From a virus: a stretch of DNA of 24,186 nt. Of the stretch, positions 13,879-20,415 are shown in pieces. The translations under genes were made by a program, and so were the position numbers. The notes under the pieces are model-generated. The model saw nothing but the letters and a program-made list of their open reading frames with translations. It was not told the DNA's origin and did not search any database. The DNA lies in the IMG/VR virus record IMGVR_UViG_3300014492_000031, positions 1 through 24,186 of that record, one strand, 5' to 3'. Each line of letters opens with the position of its first letter. Positions within the stretch are counted from its first letter, which is position 1.

Positions 13879-16394
13879 GAGAAGAATTCTTCCAGGGTCG
13901 CCTTCTCCTCGATCTCCCAACCGATCGCGTCCATGATGGACTTGATCGGACCGATGAACGACTTCACAAACTGTAGCTCCCGATCGATGTAGGGTTCGAT
14001 CCCCAACTCCGAGGGCATGTGACCCGGGCAGGCGAGTACGTCCGACCTCGACGGGTTAGGAACCTTCATATACGCGAACCGGATCTTCGACCCGTCGTAG
14101 ATCTTTGGGCAGGTCCCCTCTAGTCCGAGTCGGTGTATCATCTCGTTGTACACGAGGGACCCCCGGACCTGGATGGGGAGGGACTTGTCCTCGAGACCGT
14201 AGGGAATCTTTACGACCCCGTTGCAGGAGATCCTCGTGTACGTCAGTTTCACCCCGCGCGGGAACGCCACCTGGTCGAAGGACATCTCCATGAACTCCCT
14301 TCGGAAGTTCTCGATGTACTCCCGGACCTCCTCCTTGGAGGCGGTCATGATGAGTCCGATGGTCCTCTTGATGTGTTCCCGACAGACCTGGGGAGTAGAG
14401 GACCGGACCGCCTCGATCCCGACGATCTTTAGTTTCGGTTCCGCGTACCTCACCCCCTCGGAGTCCCGAACGTTGAGGATGTACATCTTCGTACCCCTCC
14501 AGATCGCCTTGTCGGAGACCGACTCGATCTTCATCCTCATCTTGTTGGACCGGGCGTGGGTGAGTTCGGCGAGTTCCTCGTAGGACCTCCCGATGAACGG
14601 CAGTATCCGTTCCCTACAGAACCGGTCGACGATGTCGGTGGTGTCTTCGGGGGAGGCGTGTATCCTCTTCACCAGGGGACCCAGGTTGAGGTACACGGAG
14701 TCCGTGTCGGACGCGACGATGTAGTCGACGTCCGTCGTCTTCAACATGTCGTTCATGAACTCGTTGAGTTTCTTCGCGATCCACCGGATCGCCAACTGCC
14801 CCGAGGTCGTGACCGCCTCGGCGTTGTCAAAACTGAACCACCTGTAGTACCGGTTCGCCAGCGCGCCGTACGCCGAGTTCAGGAGGACCTTGTACGCGCC
14901 CTGGAACGTATCGTAGAGGACCGCGCGCTTCTTAGCCTCGGGGTCCTTGGTCCTCTCGAACTCCCTTTCCGCCTCGATCTTCTTCCTCTTGAACTCGACC
15001 CTGCCATTGTAGATCTCCTCCAGCAGCGCCGGAAGGAACCCCTGAGGCTCCTTTCGATACATGCACCCGTTGGCCGCGATCGTCGCGCCCTCGGGAACGA
15101 CGTCCTTGAGAGCCCCATCGAGAATGTCGCCGATAGACGGAAAGTTTTCAACCTTTCCAATGAACGTCTCCGGCGAGATGTTGTACTGCATCTGAAGGTG
15201 GGAGTACAGGCTGTCCAGGTCGATGCCTACTACCCACTCGTGCATACCGATGATCGGGTCCTTGACGTATCCCCCGACCAAGGGATACGGCATCTCGTGC
15301 GGGACTTGAAGGGGGACGACGACCTTCCGCTCCAGCAGACTGTTGTGGATGATGGAGTCCCACTGCCTCACGGTGTGGAGGGTGTCGGTGTAGTTGACCT
15401 TAGCGTTGTAGGCCAGGGCGAACACCAACCGGATGTAGCCGAGCTTCTCCTCGAGGCGATCGACCAGCGCGCAGTCGTGGATGTTGTAATCGACGTACAG
15501 TTCCCAGTTCTGACGCCGCATCTCCGTCAGCGAGCCGTACTCGGAGTAGTCGAGCTTCTTCTCGCCGAGCTCCTCGGACGCGATGTAGTCGAGGGAGTAC
15601 GACTCCCGGGTGTGAAGGCAGAACTTCTTATAGAGGGCCATGTAGTCGAGGACGGTGATCCCGAGGGGGATGAACGCCTGCTTCTTCGATCCCTGTGACT
15701 CGATCTCCCTCTCCTCGAGGACGTGCCACGGGCTCAACCTCTTCGCGGAATCCTCGCCGAGGACGACGCGGATCCTGTTCACTAGGTAGGGAACGTCGAA
15801 GAACTCAACGTTCCACCCGGTCGCGACGTCGGGCGCCCAGTCGGGGTGGTTCCAGGCCAGCAGGAGGTTCAGCAGCAGCTCGCGCTCGTCTCTACAGAGG
15901 ACGTATTGAACGTTCAGCTTTCCATCTGTGTACGGTTCACACCCAAACGTAACGCTGCGCCCGCGACGCCTAAGGGTCACGAGCGTGATCGGTTGGTCGG
16001 CCGTAGCGATGTCGGGGAAGGCGTCGGGTTCACCCTCGTCCGGAGCGCACTCGATGTCGACGGATACCACGGAGATCTGGTCCGGGTCGTAGTCGACCCT
16101 GCCGGGATAGTGTTCGTTGAGGAACGCGTACGGCCACGAGGTGTTCCCGTGGATCTTCATCCCGTGGATGCTTTCATGAGTAGAGAGGAACTCGCGCGCC
16201 GCCGCCATGGAGTCGAACTTCATGGGACGCATCTCGTGTCCGTCGATGGTTCGGAACTCCCCGTGACTGTCGGGAACGTAGAGCGTGGGTTCGTACGCGA
16301 TGCGCTGCTCTATGCGCTTGTCTCCGGAGTATCCCCGGAGATAGATGTGGTTCCTGCGAACCGCGCAATGGGTATAAAATCTCTTCGGTTCCAT
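13875..16394 (-). CDS. 43: DNA polymerase, family B (T4 gp43 type)
   Basis: The 839-residue product is the replicative polymerase with 3'-5' exonuclease. Exonuclease motifs: SVDIE (Asp113, Glu115), GWNVEFFD (Asn195, Asp200) and YNIHD (Tyr303, Asp307). Polymerase motifs: A, GIDLDSLYS (Asp392); B, KVLLNSAYG (Lys502 to Gly510); C, ASDTDS (Asp563, Asp565). The usual Pro after SLY is Ser here. The size is close to T4 gp43 (898). I start at the ATG at 16394, preceded by GGGAGGTGA; the upstream frame to 16418 adds only MRGRWEVN through that site. A perfect hairpin precedes the ribosome-binding site and may be an autogenous operator. It lies upstream of small coupled genes leading to uvsX. Confidence 0.98.
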   Translation of the reverse strand: MEPKRFYTHCAVRRNHIYLRGYSGDKRIEQRIAYEPTLYVPDSHGEFRTIDGHEMRPMKFDSMAAAREFLSTHESIHGMKIHGNTSWPYAFLNEHYPGRVDYDPDQISVVSVDIECAPDEGEPDAFPDIATADQPITLVTLRRRGRSVTFGCEPYTDGKLNVQYVLCRDERELLLNLLLAWNHPDWAPDVATGWNVEFFDVPYLVNRIRVVLGEDSAKRLSPWHVLEEREIESQGSKKQAFIPLGITVLDYMALYKKFCLHTRESYSLDYIASEELGEKKLDYSEYGSLTEMRRQNWELYVDYNIHDCALVDRLEEKLGYIRLVFALAYNAKVNYTDTLHTVRQWDSIIHNSLLERKVVVPLQVPHEMPYPLVGGYVKDPIIGMHEWVVGIDLDSLYSHLQMQYNISPETFIGKVENFPSIGDILDGALKDVVPEGATIAANGCMYRKEPQGFLPALLEEIYNGRVEFKRKKIEAEREFERTKDPEAKKRAVLYDTFQGAYKVLLNSAYGALANRYYRWFSFDNAEAVTTSGQLAIRWIAKKLNEFMNDMLKTTDVDYIVASDTDSVYLNLGPLVKRIHASPEDTTDIVDRFCRERILPFIGRSYEELAELTHARSNKMRMKIESVSDKAIWRGTKMYILNVRDSEGVRYAEPKLKIVGIEAVRSSTPQVCREHIKRTIGLIMTASKEEVREYIENFRREFMEMSFDQVAFPRGVKLTYTRISCNGVVKIPYGLEDKSLPIQVRGSLVYNEMIHRLGLEGTCPKIYDGSKIRFAYMKVPNPSRSDVLACPGHMPSELGIEPYIDRELQFVKSFIGPIKSIMDAIGWEIEEKATLEEFFS

Positions 16395-16399
16395 GTTCA

Positions 16400-16426
16400 C
16401 CTCCCATCGTCCCCTCAAACGGGGAC
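16400..16426 (-). promoter_or_regulatory. Hairpin plus ribosome-binding site in DNA polymerase leader (candidate translational operator)
   Basis: On the minus strand GTCCCC-GTTTGA-GGGGAC (16426-16409) forms a perfect 6-bp stem with a 6-base loop, ending three bases before the GGGAGG at 16405-16400. T4 and RB69 gp43 repress their own translation by binding a hairpin beside the ribosome-binding site. The same arrangement here suggests autoregulation. There is no U-tract, so it is not a terminator. Confidence 0.6.
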
Positions 16427-16442
16427 TGTCAGTGGATTATCC

Positions 16443-16471
16443 ATCTTATACTAGGGCTGAGCCGGTGTCAA
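16443..16471 (-). promoter_or_regulatory. Sigma70-type promoter for DNA polymerase gene
   Basis: A perfect -35 TTGACA at 16471-16466 is followed after 17 bases by TAAGAT at 16448-16443 (four of six), or after 15 bases by TATAAG. The predicted leader is about 42 bases and contains the whole hairpin. The -35 overlaps the stop codon of the upstream membrane-protein gene. Confidence 0.6.
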
Positions 16472-16611
16472 CTCGGTCCCCGATCGCCCAGGAAGAGGCG
16501 GTACACCACGTACGTCGCGATCGGAACGATGTACGCCGCGAGAGCCCCGAGGATGAACGCAGCGGCGTCGTGGGACTGACAGCCCGTCAACTCGAACGGT
16601 ACGAAGTTCAC
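16468..16611 (-). CDS. Small membrane protein, 47 residues, holin candidate
   Basis: The GTG at 16611 overlaps the TGA of the CHAP-like lysis gene (GTGA). The product starts MNFVPFELTGCQSHD and then has one long hydrophobic stretch at about 16-41 (AAAFILGALAAYIVPIATYV, then VYRLFLG), ending DRGPS. A single or kinked span next to two cell-wall hydrolases suggests a holin, pinholin or antiholin. That rests on position and hydrophobicity only; there is no family match. The ribosome-binding site is modest (AAGAAGG four bases before the start), so expression probably relies on coupling. Confidence 0.7.
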   Translation of the reverse strand: MNFVPFELTGCQSHDAAAFILGALAAYIVPIATYVVYRLFLGDRGPS

Positions 16612-17084
16612 GGAGCCTTCTTGGGAATGGGGACGCCCGGGGGCCACCTGTACTGAATCTTCATCGATCGCGGGAAGCGATCAATACACACCTTGTCCCC
16701 TTGGTTTCCCCCAAGAGCATATATGTACTTGTCGTCGAAGGACGCCACGAAGAAGACGTGGCCGAAGTGGTGACCGTCCGACATTCCGGGACGCGACTTC
16801 ACGCCTATCGCGCCGACCTTCGGTCCCGCGAGTCCCTGACCGTACGTCGCGTAGTCCAGCGCCCACAGCGTGCCGGTGTTGGGAAGGTGCGCCTCGTGAA
16901 GGACGGCCCCGACGAACGCCGCGCACCACGGGGTGTGCCGGTCGCCGGGAACCTCCTCCTTGGAGGCCTCGGAGAAGAACTTCATGACGGACGGGGTGAC
17001 GCGCAGGTCGGTCTCTCCGACGACACCCATGTAGCCGTGGGCTATGTGCATCCAGGGAAGGTCGAGAGACCCATTCACCGGCAT
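16608..17084 (-). CDS. CHAP-like (TIGR02594-type) peptidoglycan hydrolase
   Basis: I start at the ATG at 17084, which overlaps the TGA of the amidase gene with GGGAGG upstream. The 158-residue protein has the CHAP/NlpC-P60 cysteine motif TPWCAAFVGAVL (Cys54) and the histidine motif GHHFGHVFFV (His109), followed by LGGNQGDKV at about 124-132. This order and the GGNQ segment match the TIGR02594 family of phage-associated hydrolases. It probably cleaves a peptide bond in peptidoglycan during lysis or entry. There is no signal peptide, so a holin or another export route would be needed. The gene sits between an amidase and a small membrane protein. Confidence 0.85.
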   Translation of the reverse strand: MPVNGSLDLPWMHIAHGYMGVVGETDLRVTPSVMKFFSEASKEEVPGDRHTPWCAAFVGAVLHEAHLPNTGTLWALDYATYGQGLAGPKVGAIGVKSRPGMSDGHHFGHVFFVASFDDKYIYALGGNQGDKVCIDRFPRSMKIQYRWPPGVPIPKKAP

Positions 17085-17716
17085 CACTTCCTCCCTAGGA
17101 TCTGAGACGCGACTGAGATGAGGGGGTACGCCGGCCCGGGGTCGGTCTTCCGACGGGGCGCGACGTCCTCGTGCCCCAGGACCTCGGTGATCGAGGGGTA
17201 CGCTTTGTGGATCGCCTGTCCGATGAGGATGGCAGCGGCGACCTGCACCGGGGGATACTTCTGCCAGAACGCCTCGAGGCCTGTGATGCGGTGCTTGCCC
17301 CACACGGCATCCTCGGGAGGAACTATGTGGGAACCGAGCTGGGTCTCTAGAGTCCCGTCCGCCCTCTTTAGGAGGGGACCCGCATTGACCTGCTCGATTC
17401 CGATGGAGAAGTTATTGACGCCGCTCTCGTCCTCCCATGAGGACTTACCGGCGTGCCAGCCGACGCGGTTGAACGGCAGCAGCTGCGTGACGGTGCCGTC
17501 TCTGTCGAGGACGAGGTGAACGGAGACCCGGTTGTCGGTATCCGCGTCCGTCAGAGCATTGATTGCGCTCGAGGCCGTCGTAGTGGCCGTGTAGTGCATC
17601 AGGAGGATGCTGGGACGCTTCATGATCCCGCCGTGGTTCGGCGACGGTCGCTGGGCGACCGGCTTCCCGTCGCGGTACAGAACGTTCTTCTTCACGGTAT
17701 AGGGGTTGACGGGCAT
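17084..17716 (-). CDS. N-acetylmuramoyl-L-alanine amidase (Amidase_2 endolysin)
   Basis: The 210-residue protein is a zinc amidase that cuts the bond between N-acetylmuramic acid and the stem peptide. Zinc ligands fit His41 (ILLMHYTAT), His182 (LGHEDVAP) and Asp192 (KTDPGP). Supporting motifs are SVHLVLDRDGTVTQLLPFN (65-83), VGWHAGKSSW (86-95) and IGIEQVN (105-111). Lys190 before TDPGP is the usual catalytic position. The catalytic domain fills most of the protein and there is no separate cell-wall-binding domain. The ATG at 17716 has GGAG eight bases upstream. There is no signal peptide. It forms a lysis group with the two genes downstream. Confidence 0.93.
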   Translation of the reverse strand: MPVNPYTVKKNVLYRDGKPVAQRPSPNHGGIMKRPSILLMHYTATTTASSAINALTDADTDNRVSVHLVLDRDGTVTQLLPFNRVGWHAGKSSWEDESGVNNFSIGIEQVNAGPLLKRADGTLETQLGSHIVPPEDAVWGKHRITGLEAFWQKYPPVQVAAAILIGQAIHKAYPSITEVLGHEDVAPRRKTDPGPAYPLISVASQILGRK

Positions 17717-17732
17717 TCAAAAACTCCAAAAT

Positions 17733-17942
17733 TCAATGCAGGCGCTTGCCGTACGTTTCCAGGATGTAGACGCCGATCGACTGGTCGTCGAGGTCGAGGA
17801 GGTAGAGCGGGGTGCAGTCGGCTTCGCGAACCTTGGCCGCGAAATCGATCATGGCCGCGGTGTCCTCGTCCATCTCCCCGCACGACGTCATCATGGCCGC
17901 CACTGCGTTTGCAACTACGGCTTCCTCGATCTGCACGAGCAT
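17733..17942 (-). CDS. Hypothetical 69-residue acidic protein
   Basis: The start is the ATG at 17942 with GAGGAGG six bases upstream; a longer frame to 18026 lacks support. The product MLVQIEEAVVANAVAAMMTS continues with CGEMDEDTAAMIDFAAKVRE, then YLLDLDDQSIGVYILETYGKRLH. It is helical at the N-terminus, acidic, and has one or two strands at the end. It has no membrane segment or recognised family. It is immediately upstream of the amidase gene. Confidence 0.7.
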   Translation of the reverse strand: MLVQIEEAVVANAVAAMMTSCGEMDEDTAAMIDFAAKVREADCTPLYLLDLDDQSIGVYILETYGKRLH

Positions 17943-17952
17943 GCGATCCTCC

Positions 17953-18465
17953 TCAGTCCCAGAGTGCCTGGAAGTATTTACCGAAAAGCCTGGTACCGTT
18001 ACGGATGCGCTCGTTGGCAGCGTCAAGCCCCTCGCGGTTGACCTTGAAGGTGTCGTTCGGGCCGGTCACCATGCGGCACACCGTCTGACCGTTCACCACC
18101 TCATCGACGAAGTCCCAATCCACCTCTCCGGAATGGAACTCCTCCTCCCAGTCCTCGTTCGCGAGGTGCTCGAAGGCCCAGATCATCTCATCCAGGACCC
18201 AATCCCAGCGCTCGTGAACGTTGGGGATCCCCTCCCACGCGTTCTCATTCGACGGTTCCTCTCGAAGGCGCATCTCCTCGGGCACGTCCTCGTCGGCGAC
18301 GTAGCCGGACCCGTGCTTCTTCTCTCGGAGCCTCACGAGCGCCGGATGAATGATGAGCGCGAGCGTGTTGTCGAGGCCCCACACGTCCCAATCGTCGATG
18401 CGAACCTCGATCCGCCGCGGCTTCTTAGCGCGGCGGCCGGGGTACCTCCCTAAAACTACACGCAT
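17953..18465 (-). CDS. Conserved phage hypothetical protein, 170 residues
   Basis: The ATG at 18465 has AGAGG eight bases upstream, inside the end of the previous gene. The N-terminus is basic (LGRYPGRRAKKPRRIEVRID). It then has WDVWGLDNTLALIIHPALVRLREKKHGSG, EDVPEEMRLREE and a Trp-rich acidic helix (WDWVLDEMIWAFEHLANEDW), ending RIRNGTRLFGKYFQALWD. The combination D-x-W-[GS]-[LM]-D-x-TLA-x-II-x-P-x-L, KHG, DEDVPEE and WDWVLDEMIWAF is one I recall from a widespread conserved protein in many tailed phages. Its function is not established. Confidence 0.85.
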   Translation of the reverse strand: MRVVLGRYPGRRAKKPRRIEVRIDDWDVWGLDNTLALIIHPALVRLREKKHGSGYVADEDVPEEMRLREEPSNENAWEGIPNVHERWDWVLDEMIWAFEHLANEDWEEEFHSGEVDWDFVDEVVNGQTVCRMVTGPNDTFKVNREGLDAANERIRNGTRLFGKYFQALWD

Positions 18466-18468
18466 AGC

Positions 18469-18621
18469 TCAAACCTCTATTACGGGACGACCGACTGCGC
18501 GACCCTCCCGAACGAGGACTCGGACGAACCGAACCGCCTCATCGAGGAAGTCGAAGACGACCCTCTTCGTCTGAAGCAGGCCGTTCCTAACACCCTTCAC
18601 GTCATAGACGACAGTAAACAT
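18469..18621 (-). CDS. Hypothetical 50-residue protein, first gene of an early unit
   Basis: I start at the ATG at 18621, which has GAGGAGG six bases upstream and a sigma70 promoter ending at 18647. The frame continues upstream to 18708 but that part would lie over the promoter. The product MFTVVYDVKGVRNGLLQTKR continues into VVFDFLDEAVRFVRVLVREG. It reads as a strand-strand-helix unit. No family recognised. It leads the unit that contains the 170-residue protein, the 69-residue protein and probably the lysis genes. Confidence 0.75.
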   Translation of the reverse strand: MFTVVYDVKGVRNGLLQTKRVVFDFLDEAVRFVRVLVREGRAVGRPVIEV

Positions 18622-18624
18622 CGC

Positions 18625-18645
18625 GTACCTCCTCGACTGAGGTAC
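18625..18645. promoter_or_regulatory. 21-bp inverted repeat at transcription start (candidate operator)
   Basis: A perfect 7-bp inverted repeat GTACCTC/GAGGTAC with a 7-base spacer overlaps the predicted start site (about 18640) and the ribosome-binding site of the 50-residue gene. It could be a repressor operator or, if the transcript starts slightly upstream, an RNA hairpin that hides the ribosome-binding site. Confidence 0.5.
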
Positions 18646-18646
18646 T

Positions 18647-18675
18647 ATAATATCACAATCGAGGACCGACGTCAA
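18647..18675 (-). promoter_or_regulatory. Sigma70-type promoter (TTGACG-17-TATTAT)
   Basis: The minus strand has TTGACG at 18675-18670 and TATTAT at 18652-18647, spaced 17 bases, one mismatch in each hexamer. It lies directly after the stop of the 71-residue gene and drives the 50-residue gene. Confidence 0.85.
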
Positions 18676-18676
18676 C

Positions 18677-18892
18677 CTATTTTTTGGGAGGTCTCTCGGT
18701 GTCCTCACACCGGATGTAGACCGTGTCCCCCTCTTGGACTACGCCGGACTGCGCAGCGAACGCAGCGGCGTTGAAGGCGCACTCGTACGGCGTGTTGAAG
18801 GTCTTGTCGGGGATCTGAAGGTGCGTGGGAGCCGGCGGGCCGTAGACCGCCGCCGCCGTGTTCACGATCACCACGACCGCGGCGTAGCTCAC
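18677..18892 (-). CDS. Small exported protein, 71 residues
   Basis: A GTG start at 18892 overlaps the TGA of the 32-residue peptide (GTGA), with GGAG nine bases upstream. The N-terminus MSYAAVVVIVNTAAAVYGPP is hydrophobic with small residues, like a signal peptide or short anchor, though it lacks the usual positive charge. The rest has two cysteines (YECAFNAAAF and YIRCEDTERPPKK) that could pair in the periplasm. GDTVYIRCE looks like a beta-strand. No family recognised. It is the last gene before the promoter at 18675. Confidence 0.65.
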   Translation of the reverse strand: MSYAAVVVIVNTAAAVYGPPAPTHLQIPDKTFNTPYECAFNAAAFAAQSGVVQEGDTVYIRCEDTERPPKK

Positions 18893-18987
18893 AGCATGAG
18901 CTCCAGTCCGCCCCGCGCCGCCCAGACGAACGCGAAAGCGGTCGCCATCAGCAGGAGGTACCTAATTAAGAGGCTGCGAGAGTTCAC
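18889..18987 (-). CDS. Small membrane peptide, 32 residues
   Basis: The GTG at 18987 has a strong GGAGG six bases upstream, and the TGA overlaps the next GTG. The peptide starts MNSRSLLIRY with a basic end and then has a hydrophobic span (LLLMATAFAFVWAA) followed by RGGLELML. It could be a single-span inner-membrane peptide with the N-terminus inside. It overlaps the end of the upstream 66-residue gene by 26 bases. No family can be assigned at this size; the case rests on the ribosome-binding site and coupling. Confidence 0.58.
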   Translation of the reverse strand: MNSRSLLIRYLLLMATAFAFVWAARGGLELML

Positions 18988-19162
18988 GATCTACCTCCAT
19001 CTGCTCGTTCATCCTATCCACCAGGTAGTCGATGAGAGCCTGGTACCTCCCCTCGCCTGGGGAAACGTCGAAGCCGCAGTACAGCTCCTCGATGCGACCC
19101 CGCGCGATCCCGGCCTCGTACACCTCCCGGAGCTCCTCCGGCGACATCACCAGCTTCATCAC
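18962..19162 (-). CDS. Hypothetical 66-residue helical protein
   Basis: Translation may start at GTG 19162, overlapping the upstream TGA with GGAGGG nine bases before it, or at the ATG three bases on (19159). The product MKLVMSPEELREVYEAGIAR continues with GRIEELYCGFDVSPGEGRYQ and then a helix (ALIDYLVDRMNEQMEVDREL). It is acidic and soluble. I do not recognise the family. It is coupled to genes on both sides. Confidence 0.7.
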   Translation of the reverse strand: MMKLVMSPEELREVYEAGIARGRIEELYCGFDVSPGEGRYQALIDYLVDRMNEQMEVDRELSQPLN

Positions 19163-19491
19163 GCGGTACGTCCCTCCAGTGCGGCCGATTCGCTGAAGGC
19201 AGCGAACTGCTCACGGAACGCGTCCCCGAGCCTGAGAGCCACGTAGTTCCATCCCTGAAATTCGGGCTCGTCGTACGAGAGCGAGGAAACGGCCGTCTCG
19301 TCGAAGCCCCTTCCCCTAAAGTAGTCGATCAGCTTCCCGAGCAGCGCGTCGTCCCTGCGGGGCTCGGAGCCCCAGAAGTATACGCGGAGCTGGTTCTGCA
19401 TCAGCTGGGCCAGGATGCATTTCGCACCGGCGACAGCTTCCTCTCCGGTCTCTATGACCGCGTCGTCCATGTACATGGTGGTCTCCCCCAT
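19159..19491 (-). CDS. Hypothetical 110-residue protein
   Basis: The ATG at 19491 has AGGAAC upstream, four bases off optimal spacing. The sequence reads as alternating helices and strands: VIETGEEAVAGAKCILAQLM, then LRVYFWGSEP, LLGKLIDYFRGRGF, VSSLSYDEPEF, NYVALRLGDAFREQFAAF. It is acidic and has no membrane segment. No family recognised. Just upstream lies the remnant left by the homing-endonuclease insertion (19500-19631). Confidence 0.75.
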   Translation of the reverse strand: MGETTMYMDDAVIETGEEAVAGAKCILAQLMQNQLRVYFWGSEPRRDDALLGKLIDYFRGRGFDETAVSSLSYDEPEFQGWNYVALRLGDAFREQFAAFSESAALEGRTA

Positions 19492-19499
19492 AGCAGTTC

Positions 19500-19631
19500 C
19501 TAAAACGGGGCACTGTTCTCCACGTAGTAGAGGAAGTCCTCGTGCTCCTCCCAGGCTTCCCTAGTAAATAGATTGTCCGTCACGGCCGGCAAGCCCACGG
19601 ACCCTACTCTCGTGTAAGGAGACCAGCCCAT
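19500..19631 (-). pseudogene. Orphaned 3' fragment of a gene split by the homing endonuclease
   Basis: An open frame runs from the CCATGG shared with the endonuclease start to a TAG at 19500. Its last 25 residues (VTDNLFTREAWEEHEDFLYY and NSAPF) align with the C-terminus of the 70-residue gene at 20150-20362 ([20 protein letters not shown]), sharing F-x-x-EAW-x-x-H-x-x-F and the DNA GGAAGCCTGG. There is no ribosome-binding site before the ATG. I infer that it is the original end of that gene. A small independent gene is the alternative. Confidence 0.6.
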
Positions 19632-20181
19632 GGAACTTATTTACTACGTTTATGCCTACATCCGTTCACGCGACAGTGACACTGGTATGGCCGGCACCCC
19701 CTATTATATCGGAAAAGGAAAGAATGGACGCGCGTATGATACACGTCATACGCGTCGCAGCATCTCCGTTCCAAAAGACAAACGCTTCATCGTCTTCATG
19801 GAAGCAAACCTTACAGAACTTGGAGCTTTCGCTCTGGAACGGCGTTACATTCATTGGTATGGTCGCAGGGACAATGGAACTGGCATCCTTCATAATAAAA
19901 CCAACGGTGGGGACGGTGCTAGCGGTGGCATACCATGGAACAAAAATAAAAAGGATCCCAAGACCGAAGAGTATAAAGCCAACATGCGAATGGTCTTCGA
20001 ATCTGAAGAGGTCAGAACAAAGCTGCGAGGTCCAAAATCTGAAGAGGCTAAGAAAAACATGCGCAAATACGTTCGAACCGAAGAACACCAAGCAAAACTA
20101 AGCAAGCCGCGATCCAGAGAGACAAAAGAAAAGATGCGTTTAGCATGGGTCATTCGTAGACAACGAGTTCACAGTCAATAA
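19630..20181 (+). mobile_element. GIY-YIG homing endonuclease gene with NUMOD3-type repeats
   Basis: This plus-strand gene encodes 183 residues. The ATG at 19630 has AAGGAG eight bases upstream. The catalytic core is a GIY-YIG variant: YYVYAYI at 5-11, [12 protein letters not shown] at 25-36, and [19 protein letters not shown] at about 67-86 with the metal-binding Glu. Then come [13 protein letters not shown] and, from about residue 100, NUMOD3-type DNA-binding repeats: [49 protein letters not shown]. The gene is more AT-rich than its surroundings and opposite in strand, which fits recent insertion. A weak late-promoter-like AGTAAATA is near 19562. It should cut an uninvaded allele near its own site and copy itself by recombination. 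Confidence 0.92.
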
Positions 20182-20362
20182 TAAAATTAACATGGTCTCT
20201 CCAGGCTTCCTCAAAAACCTCGTCGCTGTTTGGGTACTCCCGCTTGAAAGCCGCTAGGGACATTGCCTTAGCGGTCGCCGACCGATTCAGGCCGGCGCAC
20301 GATTGTATATACGTCTCGGCGCGCGCCAACCTCTTCCGCCACTCAGCCTGGGTCCAACACAT
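20150..20362 (-). CDS. Hypothetical 70-residue protein with probably replaced C-terminus
   Basis: I start at the ATG at 20362, which has GGAGG eight bases upstream. An in-frame ATG at 20380 would coincide with the predicted transcription start. The product begins [20 protein letters not shown] and has an Ala-rich helix ([18 protein letters not shown]). The last 20 codons ([16 protein letters not shown]) are AT-rich and end inside the 3' end of the endonuclease gene, unlike the GC-rich body. This suggests that they came with the endonuclease. The function is unknown. It is driven by the promoter at 20387-20415. Confidence 0.75.
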   Translation of the reverse strand: MCWTQAEWRKRLARAETYIQSCAGLNRSATAKAMSLAAFKREYPNSDEVFEEAWRDHVNFIIDCELVVYE

Positions 20363-20386
20363 AGTAGAGTCCTCCACCATGTTACT

Positions 20387-20415
20387 ATTCTACCCCAAAG
20401 AGTCCTCAATGTCAA
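20387..20415 (-). promoter_or_regulatory. Sigma70-type promoter (TTGACA-17-TAGAAT)
   Basis: On the minus strand TTGACA is at 20415-20410 and TAGAAT at 20392-20387, with a 17-base spacer. It is nested in the final codons of the 67-residue gene, whose TAG stop is part of the -10. It drives the 70-residue gene. Confidence 0.88.

Noticed and set aside
14556-15698. Plus-strand frame of 380 codons
   Set aside because: It is antisense to the DNA polymerase gene over its motifs A to C. No independent signal supports it.
17974-17986. GGTAAATA as a late promoter near 17980
   Set aside because: It differs from the late core in the second position, which is conserved at all the other sites, and it lies inside the 170-residue gene without a suitable downstream start.
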